Program-made: the position numbers and the translations under genes
Assembly: GCA_009838735.1 (NCBI GenBank)
Contig: VXQZ01000001.1
Location: forward strand, 1 to 64,000
DNA length: 64,000 nucleotides
Direction: 5' to 3'
Source: Chloroflexota bacterium
GTDB taxonomy: Bacteria; Chloroflexota; Dehalococcoidia; Bin125
Notes under the pieces: model-generated
The model's input: the letters and a program-made list of their open reading frames with translations, nothing else
Told to the model about the DNA's origin: nothing
The model's database searches: none
In this document: one piece after another, positions 8,441-15,137 of the stretch
How the letters are laid out: each line of letters starts with the position of its first letter
How positions within the stretch are numbered: position 1 is the stretch's first letter

Positions 8441-8569
8441 TCAATCCCGCGCCGAGGGACGCTCGGCTTCTGCCGCTGCTTGACGGATTTCGTCCAGGAG
8501 CGCATCGGCGTCAACATTCAGGATGTCCGCCGCATTGCTGATACTTAGTGATTCGGTCGGTGCAACCAT
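8441..8569 (-). CDS. Small hypothetical protein (42 residues), possibly truncated
   Basis: The short frame begins at ATG 8569 and ends at TGA 8441. The predicted peptide is acidic and helical, with the segment NAADILNVDADALLDEIRQA. No family is recognised. The frame continues with strong codon bias for another 35 codons beyond the TGA and then couples to the HAD gene. The annotated unit could therefore be a complete small protein, or the first half of a 77-codon gene with one nonsense codon. It is divergent from the CorC-like gene at 8660. Confidence 0.4.
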   Translation of the reverse strand: MVAPTESLSISNAADILNVDADALLDEIRQAAAEAERPSARD

Positions 8570-8624
8570 GCCAGAAGAGTAGCGTAGGGATTCATAGCCC
8601 CCGGCGGTTTCGGGGGCAGCACTG

Positions 8625-8640
8625 TCCGTTGTGCAACGGA
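8625..8640. promoter_or_regulatory. Perfect palindrome upstream of the CorC-like gene (candidate operator)
   Basis: TCCGTTG (8625-8631) and CAACGGA (8634-8640) form a perfect 7-2-7 inverted repeat in the 90-bp divergent intergenic region, 20 bp before the GTG start of the CBS membrane protein. A 7-base stem GCCCCCG/CGGGGGC lies just upstream at about 8597-8617. The short spacer fits a dimeric regulator better than a terminator. No regulator gene is adjacent. Confidence 0.35.
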
Positions 8641-8659
8641 ACGTGCAGGGAGTCCGTTC

Positions 8660-9952
8660 GTGATTGAGTATTTCGTGCTGCTGGCAGGGCTGCTGGCGCT
8701 GTCGGCGTTCTTTTCCAGCTCCGAGACCGCCTACCTGTCGATCGAAGGCGTTCGCCTCGAACACGAACGCCGTCGCCGGCTGCCCGGCGCCGATCGCGCC
8801 GCCCGCCTGCTCGCCGAACCGCGACGCCTGCTCGCCTCGATCCTGGTCGGCAACAACCTCGTCAACACCGGCGCCGCGACCGTCGGCGCGGTCATCGCTC
8901 AGGAGCTGGTCGGCGGCAGCGGCGGACTCAGCATCGTCATCGCGACCATCGCCGTCACCATCCTGCTCGTCATCTTCGGCGAGATCGGTCCGAAGTCGGT
9001 TGCGCTGCACCACAACCTGGCCGTCGCCCGCTACTACTCGCTCCCCCTCACCTGGTGGGCGCGACTGACCAGGCCGGCCGTCGCGGCGCTCGACTGGACC
9101 TCGCGGATCTGGCTGCGCATCGTCGGCGGACAGGAAGAAGCGCATTCGGCGCTGTCGCTGGGCGAACTGCGCACCGCAATCGTCCAGGCCCGCGACGAAG
9201 GCGAGCTGGAAACCCAGGACACCTCGGTCCTGCTCGGCGCGTTGCGCCTCGGAGAGACCCAGGTCCGCCGGATCATGACCCCGCGACCACAGATCTACTC
9301 AATCGACTCGGCCGCCACGCTGGAAGAGGCCGGACGCGCCTTCGGCGAGGCCGGATTCCTCCGACTGCCGGTGCGCTACGGCTCGGCCGACGACTACATC
9401 GGCTACCTGCACGGCTCCGACGTTGTCGCCGAGCTGGGACGCGGCAAGCGCGAGGATCGCGTGCGCGACGCGATGCGCGAAGCGCCGGTCGAGTCCGAGC
9501 GCGCTTCCGTCCAGCGAGTCTTGACCGAAATGCAGACCACCGGCCAGCAACTGATGCTGCTTATCGACGAGTTCGGCGCGACCACCGGCATGGTCACGCT
9601 CGAGGACATCCTCGAGCTGGTCGTCGGCAACATCCGCAGCGAGACCCGGGCCGGCTCGGAGCCCGTCCCGGTCAGCATCGCCGGCGAACAGTTCGTCGAG
9701 GGCCGCCGCGGCCTCACCGACCTGGGCGCCGAGCTGGAGCTCGACTTCTCCGGCGAGGAGGCGGAAACCGTCGCCGGCATGCTCCTGCAACGCTTCCGCC
9801 GCATCCCCCAGGCCGATGAGTCCGTCGACCTGCACGGCTACCGCTGGACGGTCGCCGAGTCCGACCGGCGCCGCATCCGCCTGGTCCGCTTCCGCAAGTT
9901 GAATCCGATTCAGGCCCATCGGGAGGACGGCGATGGCGTCCGAGAGTCCTGA
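8660..9952 (+). CDS. HlyC/CorC-type (CNNM/DUF21 + CBS) membrane protein
   Basis: A 430-residue protein with a GTG start, preceded by AGGGAG at 8647-8652. Residues 1-150 are the CNNM/DUF21 membrane domain, with SAFFSSSETAYLSIE at the start and IFGEIGPKSVALHHN inside. A CBS pair follows (region of RIMTPRPQIYSID through TTGMVTLEDILELVVGNI). The C-terminus is a transporter-associated CorC domain (FVEGRRGLTDLGAELE onwards). Members are linked to magnesium/cobalt efflux or ion homeostasis, gated by nucleotides bound to the CBS pair. Its last codons lie just upstream of tRNA-Leu. Confidence 0.9.
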   Translation: MIEYFVLLAGLLALSAFFSSSETAYLSIEGVRLEHERRRRLPGADRAARLLAEPRRLLASILVGNNLVNTGAATVGAVIAQELVGGSGGLSIVIATIAVTILLVIFGEIGPKSVALHHNLAVARYYSLPLTWWARLTRPAVAALDWTSRIWLRIVGGQEEAHSALSLGELRTAIVQARDEGELETQDTSVLLGALRLGETQVRRIMTPRPQIYSIDSAATLEEAGRAFGEAGFLRLPVRYGSADDYIGYLHGSDVVAELGRGKREDRVRDAMREAPVESERASVQRVLTEMQTTGQQLMLLIDEFGATTGMVTLEDILELVVGNIRSETRAGSEPVPVSIAGEQFVEGRRGLTDLGAELELDFSGEEAETVAGMLLQRFRRIPQADESVDLHGYRWTVAESDRRRIRLVRFRKLNPIQAHREDGDGVRES

Positions 9953-9969
9953 TAGTCTGGAGAAAGCGT

Positions 9970-10056
9970 GCCGAGGTGGCGGAATGGTAGACGCGATGGT
10001 CTCAAAAACCATTGGGCGTAAAGCCCGTGCCGGTTCGAGTCCGGCCCTCGGTACCA
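9970..10056 (+). tRNA. tRNA-Leu (anticodon CAA)
   Basis: An 87-nt class II tRNA. The acceptor GCCGAGG pairs with CCTCGGT, the long variable arm is present, the T-loop is GTTCGAGTC, and CCA is encoded at 10054-10056. The anticodon stem ATGGT/ACCAT encloses the loop CTCAAAA, giving CAA. Confidence 0.93.
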
Positions 10057-10064
10057 CGCTCACT

Positions 10065-10138
10065 TGCCGAGTAGTGTAACGGTAGCACTAGGGACTTTGG
10101 ATCCCTCAGTTCAGGTTCGAATCCTGGCTCGGCAGCCA
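10065..10138 (+). tRNA. tRNA-Gln (anticodon TTG)
   Basis: A 74-nt tRNA eight bases after tRNA-Leu. The acceptor TGCCGAG pairs with CTCGGCA, the anticodon loop CTTTGGA gives TTG, the T-loop is GTTCGAATC, and CCA is encoded. It forms the left boundary of a lower-GC accessory segment. Confidence 0.92.
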
Positions 10139-10188
10139 GTCATTTGCTGTGGAAGGCGACCAAAGCCTTGCCGGCAGACTGAGGATTG

Positions 10189-11019
10189 TTAGCCGCCTAA
10201 CTCTATCAGCGCCGTAGGCGCGACGTCCGTGTACCATGTAGCACATTGCCCCTTTGGTCGATTGGGCCATCGATGTCTCCTAGCAACAAGGGATTCTGAG
10301 AGCTGATGCGCCCATGCTTGCATTTGCTGGTGCTCGCCGCTCCACAACTCTTCCAAGTCTCCATCGCGCACTTCAACGTATCGCCTTAGGATCGCGGCGT
10401 AAACGTCGGCAAGTTGGACCAGGCTTTCATGGTGAGACTTGATAGCGTAAGGCGTATTGATTATCTGGTCAAGGCGCTCTGGCAGCTTCTTCTTGGTCTG
10501 GTAGTAGTCGTCAGTCCAGGGTGGAGGGTTCCAAAGAAGCTCGCTGAGTCTGTCGGCCTTTTGCTTGTTGTCGTCGAAGATCAAGAAGGTCTTCCCTTTG
10601 TTCTTTTGCATGTTCCTGTTCATATGTTGAATCTGCAGGGCAATATGAAGGCCCGCTGCGAGCCATTCGTCTCTGAGTTGGCTCGGGACACTGGTCATCT
10701 TAGTTTCTCTAAGTTTTCGTTTGTCCACTGCCGCGAGGACAATCGAATGACTGTTCGTCTGGACGAAAGAACACAGTGAGTCGAGGATGCTAGCCCAGTC
10801 GACCGAGGACAGGTGGCTCCATCCACCTTTGCGGCTAACAAGGCGTGATCCTTTCAACTCCGAGAGATCGCCCGGGAAGACTTCAGATATCGTCGAAAGT
10901 TCTTTCGTCAATTCGCGCTGGGCTTTGTTGAGTCTTGTCGCATCCACCAGAACACCCACCATAATCAGGCATCTCGCGCTTGAGTTATGGCCTGTTTCGT
11001 CGACGTAGCAAACTTTCAC
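10189..11019 (-). CDS. DUF3800 domain protein
   Basis: About 276 residues. The N-terminal YVDETG matches the Y-x-D-E-[ST]-G signature of DUF3800, and the late QLADVYAAILRRYVE matches the conserved Q-L-A-D segment, both thought to belong to an RNase H-like acidic site. The GTG at 11019 is preferred over ATG 11046 because GGAG lies seven bases before it. DUF3800 genes are common in mobile and defence-type regions; the biochemical role is not established. Base composition and codon use are visibly more AT-rich than the neighbours, supporting transfer. The gene lies between tRNA-Gln and the displaced tRNA-Asn fragment. Confidence 0.8.
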   Translation of the reverse strand: MKVCYVDETGHNSSARCLIMVGVLVDATRLNKAQRELTKELSTISEVFPGDLSELKGSRLVSRKGGWSHLSSVDWASILDSLCSFVQTNSHSIVLAAVDKRKLRETKMTSVPSQLRDEWLAAGLHIALQIQHMNRNMQKNKGKTFLIFDDNKQKADRLSELLWNPPPWTDDYYQTKKKLPERLDQIINTPYAIKSHHESLVQLADVYAAILRRYVEVRDGDLEELWSGEHQQMQAWAHQLSESLVARRHRWPNRPKGQCATWYTDVAPTALIELGG

Positions 11020-11192
11020 GGGTGTTCTCCATTCGTATTGGGCCATTCGCCGAATCTACGCGTAACGGATCGAGTGTGTCGAGAATACGTGGCAACAGCC
11101 ATGTGGTGCTACGATTGGAAGTAGTCGGGTGCGCTGAAGAAAGAACAATTGGTAGGTGTTGCGTGTGAATCTCGTGAAGGACTGTTGGTAGT

Positions 11193-11234
11193 TGGCCGTC
11201 CGGCGAGGACTCGAATCCGCAACCAAGCGGTCAA
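11193..11234 (-). repeat. Displaced 3' half of tRNA-Asn (candidate attachment-site remnant)
   Basis: Forty-two bases align with the 3' half of the intact tRNA-Asn (11747-11788), in the same orientation, with 34 identities by eye. The match runs from the anticodon loop through the T arm to the terminal CCA. The 5' half is absent: the hicB stop codon falls inside the fragment. The T stem is degenerate, so this is not a working tRNA. Together with the intact tRNA it flanks hicAB like attL/attR. Confidence 0.7.
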
Positions 11235-11455
11235 TTGCCTCCGGTTGCAGGAGCAACTAGCTTACGAGCTGGTGCTGGAATCGGATGCCCGAACTCCTTC
11301 GCAGTATCGAGCCAGAGCGACATAGCCACTTGGGCCTCCTCGAGCGCTCTTTCGTAGGTCTCGCCGTGCGCAGAGCATCCCGGCAACTCCGGAATGTGTG
11401 CGATGTACGCGTTGTCTTCTTCGCTCCAAAAGATGATGATTTCGTATTGAAGCAT
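11231..11455 (-). CDS. hicB: HicB family antitoxin
   Basis: A 74-residue protein with the HicB partial RNase H fold pattern: YEIIIFWSEEDNAYIAHIPE, then LPGCSAHGETYERALEEAQ, then ALEEAQVAMSLWLDTA. It starts in the stop codon of hicA (TGATG overlap), the usual toxin-first hicAB order. HicB neutralises HicA and often represses the operon; no separate DNA-binding C-terminal domain is evident in this short form. Its stop lies within the displaced tRNA-Asn fragment. Confidence 0.88.
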   Translation of the reverse strand: MLQYEIIIFWSEEDNAYIAHIPELPGCSAHGETYERALEEAQVAMSLWLDTAKEFGHPIPAPARKLVAPATGGN

Positions 11456-11718
11456 CAGTTTCCTCCTGAGGCGTCGCGCAGATTGTGCTTTGCAAGCACC
11501 GCGCGGAGTTGGCGCAGTTGGTAGGGTATCGCGTCTGAGCCCTGTGGCTGCAGGTTGATTGTGTCGTCGATACCTGCCCTCGCGTAGATGTGATGACTCC
11601 CCCGTATTCGCTCCTCAAACCCCATTCTAATGAGAAGCGAACGCACGTCGTTGAAGGCGATGTTGGCGAGCTGCCGTCCGTCGAGGATGCGATTGAGGAG
11701 TCGCTGATGGCGGTTCAA
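11455..11718 (-). CDS. hicA: HicA family toxin (mRNA interferase)
   Basis: An 87-residue protein with the dsRBD-like HicA fold. GSHHIYAR carries the catalytic histidine, and the C-terminus LRAVLAKHNL is typical of the family. The N-terminal half is longer than in minimal HicA (about 60 residues). The start appears to be TTG at 11718, with GGAG six bases before it. Only 28 bp separate it from the 3' end of tRNA-Asn on the same strand, leaving little room for its own promoter, so read-through from the tRNA promoter is possible. Confidence 0.85.
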   Translation of the reverse strand: MNRHQRLLNRILDGRQLANIAFNDVRSLLIRMGFEERIRGSHHIYARAGIDDTINLQPQGSDAIPYQLRQLRAVLAKHNLRDASGGN

Positions 11719-11746
11719 GCTAGGCTCCGCGCACTTCAGCGAAGGA

Positions 11747-11822
11747 TGGCTGCCCGGGCAGGACTTGAACCCGCAACCTAGCGGTTAACAGCCGCCCGCT
11801 CTACCAATTGAGCTACCGGGCA
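11747..11822 (-). tRNA. tRNA-Asn (anticodon GTT)
   Basis: A 76-nt cloverleaf with CCA encoded. The acceptor TGCCCGG pairs with CCGGGCA, the D arm is GCTC/GAGC, the anticodon loop CTGTTAA gives GTT, and the T arm is GCGGG/CCTGC. It is the only full copy of the sequence partly duplicated at 11193-11234. Confidence 0.95.
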
Positions 11823-12159
11823 TTGCCATCGACATCTTAGCGCGACCCCTCCCCGTGATCACCCCGCCACTGACGCAGCCGACGCACTCCGACGCTGCGG
11901 AACTGCCTACCATGAGAACATATGACCCAATCTGTCCCGAGAGGCGCCCGCCATGCTCCGCCCACTCTCCGACGCAATCCCGCACATTCCTGCCCTCAGC
12001 CGCACATTTCCCGCTCAAAACCAGCCAAAACTAGCCCAATCTGGACGAATCTGGACAAATCTGGACTCCCCCGGACGCCAGAACGCACGATCCGCAGCCC
12101 AGGACAGGAGATCCGATCAAATCGACCAGAATTCACCCCCGCCGAGGCCTAAATCGCCT
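11823..12159. other. Non-coding stretch with 10-bp phased repeats
   Basis: There is no credible gene between tRNA-Asn and the end of rnd. At 12041, 12051, 12061 and 12071 the motif [CT][CT]GGAC starts in exact 10-bp register, preceded by CAAAA at 12016 and 12026. The decamer CTGGACAAAT reappears at 49121. Near 12148-12166 a short stem GAGGC/GCCTC could serve as the rnd terminator. Confidence 0.6.
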
Positions 12160-13404
12160 CTAACTCGTCGTTGGCAGACCGCCCACCGCCAGGGGATTCG
12201 CCGACAGCGGATCATTGATTCGCAGGCTGATCCGCCCGGCCAGCGCTTCGAGCAGCGGCTCCGCGCAGACCTCGCCGCGCCAGCCCTTCAGCAGCCGCGG
12301 CGTCAGCTCAGGCGGCCGCCCGTTCTCGTTCCACGCGACCAGCGCCCGCAACTGCGAGCTGCCCCCGACCAGGTCGGGGTCAATCTGATGCTTCGCGCAG
12401 GCCGCCGCCAGCACCGACTCCAGGAACAGCACCACCATCCGCGACGGCTTGCCCCCGTGATGCCGCGTCGCCCGCGCGGGCAGCTCGTCCTCGGGAATCG
12501 CCAGCGCCGCCTCGACCGCGCCGAGCACGTCGGAGAAGTACGCCTGCTTGAGTTGCTTGATTCCGCGAATGCTGGACAGCTCCGCCGCCGACGTCGGCCG
12601 CGTCGCGGCGATTGCTACCAGCAGGTCGTCCGAAGCAATTCGCCGGAACGGGATATTGCGTTCGCTCGCCACCGACTCGCGCCAGGACGAGAGTTCGCGC
12701 AGCGCCGCTAGCGAGCGCGATGCGAGCTTGTTCGCGCCCGACAGCCTCCGCCAGCGGTCCGTCTCACGCGTGCTCAGCCGGCTCAGCCGCGCTTCGGTCT
12801 CCTCGCGCATCCAGCCCAGGCGTTCCTGCTCCAGGTCATCGCTCATCCGACTGAGGAAGCGGTCGTGCAGTCGAATCAACCAGCGCACATCCTCCGCCGC
12901 ATAGCGGCACTGGGCCGACGTCAGCGGTCGCTGCAGCCAGTTGGTCCGCGACTGCGACGGCCCCACGCCGCGACGCAGCTCGCGTCCGACCAGCTTGTCG
13001 TAGGCAATCGGGTAGTAGTGACCGCTGAACGCCGCGGCGAGTTGCACATCGAACAGGTCGCCCGGAGTCTTGCCTGTCCGTTGCAGACAGAACTGCGCCT
13101 CGTGGTCCAGCGAATGCACGATCGTCCGCACCGACGGGTCGGCCATCAGGTCCCAGATTGGCTGGTCGGGCGCCTCCTGGATCAGTTCGGCGAGCGGGTC
13201 GATCAGATAAATCTCGTCGCGCGTGGAGACCTGGAGCAGCGCCAACTGCGGTTGGTAGGTGCGTTCCGAGACGAATTCGGTGTCGAGCCCCATCACGCCG
13301 TCGTCGCGAATGCGGTCGGCAAGTTCAGCGACATCCTCGTGTCGCTCGAGCAGCTGTCCGGCCGCTGGCAGTCCGCGAGCAGAATCCGATGGGCTCAAGG
13401 GCAT
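12160..13404 (-). CDS. rnd: Ribonuclease D
   Basis: A 414-residue DEDD 3'-5' exoribonuclease. Exo I is GLDTEF near residue 40, Exo II lies in the IVHSLDHEAQFCLQR segment, and Exo III is in CRYAAEDVRWLI. An HRDC domain follows the nuclease, and a second HRDC-like helical region extends to the C-terminus, as in E. coli RNase D. It trims tRNA and other structured RNA 3' ends. It is divergent from rpmJ with 133 bp between. Confidence 0.9.
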   Translation of the reverse strand: MPLSPSDSARGLPAAGQLLERHEDVAELADRIRDDGVMGLDTEFVSERTYQPQLALLQVSTRDEIYLIDPLAELIQEAPDQPIWDLMADPSVRTIVHSLDHEAQFCLQRTGKTPGDLFDVQLAAAFSGHYYPIAYDKLVGRELRRGVGPSQSRTNWLQRPLTSAQCRYAAEDVRWLIRLHDRFLSRMSDDLEQERLGWMREETEARLSRLSTRETDRWRRLSGANKLASRSLAALRELSSWRESVASERNIPFRRIASDDLLVAIAATRPTSAAELSSIRGIKQLKQAYFSDVLGAVEAALAIPEDELPARATRHHGGKPSRMVVLFLESVLAAACAKHQIDPDLVGGSSQLRALVAWNENGRPPELTPRLLKGWRGEVCAEPLLEALAGRISLRINDPLSANPLAVGGLPTTS

Positions 13405-13537
13405 ACGCAGTTGAAGCCTCGTCCGTCAATCCATTCGAGGATAGCGACAAGTCGGTGATACGTCAGCAACAGACTCGTCAACGTCCGCCGCGCCGGCCGC
13501 GTGTTACGATCTTCGAAGAGCAGTAATCGGAGCCCGT

Positions 13538-13654
13538 ATGAAGGTCAGAGCCTCAGTCAAGAAGCGCTCCCGCGACGATCAAATCGTGCGCCGCAAGGGC
13601 CGCGTCTACATCATCAACAAGAAGAATCCGCGCAACAAGCAGCGCCAGGGCTAG
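13538..13654 (+). CDS. rpmJ: 50S ribosomal protein L36 (Cys-free type)
   Basis: A 38-residue protein starting [11 protein letters not shown] and ending NPRNKQRQG, unmistakably bL36. The zinc-binding Cys/His positions of the C+ form are replaced (the CEKCK-type segment reads RSRDDQ), making it a zinc-independent C- form. GGAG lies six bases before the ATG. It stands alone next to rnd and not in a ribosomal protein operon. C- paralogs are commonly used under zinc limitation; whether a C+ copy exists elsewhere cannot be seen. Confidence 0.93.
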   Translation: MKVRASVKKRSRDDQIVRRKGRVYIINKKNPRNKQRQG

Positions 13655-13687
13655 GCGGTCGGCGGCAGCGCAGTACAGGCGGGACGG

Positions 13688-14674
13688 GTGGCGGACGCCG
13701 CGGTGAGTGACCAGTCCCAGTCAGACCTGTCAGACCCCACGCAAATCAACCGCGCCCAGGCCGCGTTGTCGGCCTGTGGAGTCGACGGCGATGTTTGCGC
13801 CGTTCAGCGGCTCAAGGGTCAGTCCCACGAGAGCTGGCGCGTCGAGCGACGCGGCGCGCCGCCGGTCGTGCTCAGGATCGAGCCAGCCCGAGGGATCCTC
13901 CCGCCCTACGACCTACCGGCGGAGGCTCGGCTGCTCCAGCAGCTCGCCCAGGCCGGCGTCCCCGTCCCGGAGGTGCTCGGCGTCTGCGATGCTCTCGATT
14001 CACCAGAGTTGGCAGGCCGCGCCTGCATCGTTATCGAGTGGGTCGATGGCGATGTGCTGATCAGAGGACAACTCCAGGCACGCGCCGCCCGCGCCTACTG
14101 CGAAACGCTGCGCCAGATCCACACGCTCAATTGGAGAGCGGCCGGACTCGACTGGCTGCCGACACCGCCCGCGTCGGGACCGGCGCTTCGCGAACGGGCC
14201 GAGATACTTCAGCGCCTGCAATCATTCGGCGTCGCCAACCTGCCCCACATCAAGCGCCTGCGCGAAGCGCTCGACGGCCGCATCCCGGACGATTGCGAGC
14301 CAATGCTCGTCCACGGCGATGTCAACTTCGGCAACTTCATTCTCGCCCCGCAAACGTCCCCGCAGACTCCGCCGCAAGTAGCCGCCGTCCTCGACTGGGA
14401 ACAGACCCATCTGGGCGATCCTCTCTCCGACTGGGGCCGGCTCGCCGCCGAAGACTTGCTCGGCAACCTCGACCTCTCGGCAGAAGCGCGGCAGGCCATG
14501 ACCGAAACGCTCGACAGCTACGCCCGAAGCGAGCACGACTTTCACTACTGGACCATCCACCAGCTCTACAAACACTCCTCAGCCACCGGAGCCCTGATCG
14601 TCCTCCGAGGCTGGGACCCAGACCAGATCGCCGCCATGTACGAGGAACCAACTAACCGCTTGTTGTCCCAGTAG
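13688..14674 (+). CDS. Aminoglycoside phosphotransferase (APH)-fold kinase family protein
   Basis: About 328 residues with a protein-kinase-like fold. The catalytic loop is LVHGDVNFGNFI and the metal-binding segment LDWEQTHLGDPLSDWGRLA. ATP-binding residues lie in APPVVLRIEPARG. The start is a GTG at 13688 or the next in-frame GTG at 13703; neither has a strong Shine-Dalgarno. A paralog lies at 15138, with a hotdog thioesterase between. Such APH-like proteins often accompany acyl-CoA dehydrogenases and may phosphorylate hydroxyacyl substrates rather than antibiotics; that is inference here. Confidence 0.85.
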   Translation: MADAAVSDQSQSDLSDPTQINRAQAALSACGVDGDVCAVQRLKGQSHESWRVERRGAPPVVLRIEPARGILPPYDLPAEARLLQQLAQAGVPVPEVLGVCDALDSPELAGRACIVIEWVDGDVLIRGQLQARAARAYCETLRQIHTLNWRAAGLDWLPTPPASGPALRERAEILQRLQSFGVANLPHIKRLREALDGRIPDDCEPMLVHGDVNFGNFILAPQTSPQTPPQVAAVLDWEQTHLGDPLSDWGRLAAEDLLGNLDLSAEARQAMTETLDSYARSEHDFHYWTIHQLYKHSSATGALIVLRGWDPDQIAAMYEEPTNRLLSQ

Positions 14675-14707
14675 GGCTGGATTGAGTCTGCCCTTAGACT
14701 CCGCGGT

Positions 14708-15133
14708 ATGCCCGACGACATTCAGTCGCTGGTCCCCCTGCCCGAGATCAAGTCTCGGTATGGGACCGATTCGATCTTCGGCGAGCACTTCACCGAAATC
14801 TCTCGAGGTCGCACCGTGCTTGAAATGCCGATCACCGCGACCACGGCCGGCGGCGCCAGAGGCGGCGTCCACGGCGGCGTGCTTGCCTCCCTGGCCGACA
14901 TCGGCGTCGTCGCCGCAGTGCTCTCAACCTGCCGCGTCGGCGAGCAGATGCAGGGCACGTCCGAGCTGAACATCTCCTACCTGCGACCGGCAGTCGGCTC
15001 GAAGGTCCGGGTCGAATCGAACGTGATCAAGAAGGGCCGCACGCTGGCCGTCGGCGACGTCGACCTGCTCAGCGATCAGGGCAAATTAATCGCCAAGGCC
15101 CGAGTCACCTACTCAATCTCACAGACCGGCTAA
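14708..15133 (+). CDS. PaaI-type hotdog-fold thioesterase
   Basis: A 141-residue single hotdog domain. The signature GGVHGGVLASLADIGVV holds the conserved HGG turn and the helix-borne acidic residue of PaaI-type acyl-CoA thioesterases. GTSELNISYLRPA is the typical inner strand. It would hydrolyse an acyl- or aryl-CoA. It sits 33 bp after one APH-fold gene and 4 bp before the next, so the three probably form one operon. Confidence 0.87.
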   Translation: MPDDIQSLVPLPEIKSRYGTDSIFGEHFTEISRGRTVLEMPITATTAGGARGGVHGGVLASLADIGVVAAVLSTCRVGEQMQGTSELNISYLRPAVGSKVRVESNVIKKGRTLAVGDVDLLSDQGKLIAKARVTYSISQTG

Positions 15134-15137
15134 GCCG

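Noticed and set aside
8441-8443. Recoded TGA (Trp or selenocysteine)
   Set aside because: Other genes here end normally with TGA, and the other two in-frame stops are TAG and TAA; no selenocysteine context is visible.
11193-11234. Functional tRNA gene
   Set aside because: Only the 3' half is present, the T stem does not pair well, and the hicB stop codon overlaps it.
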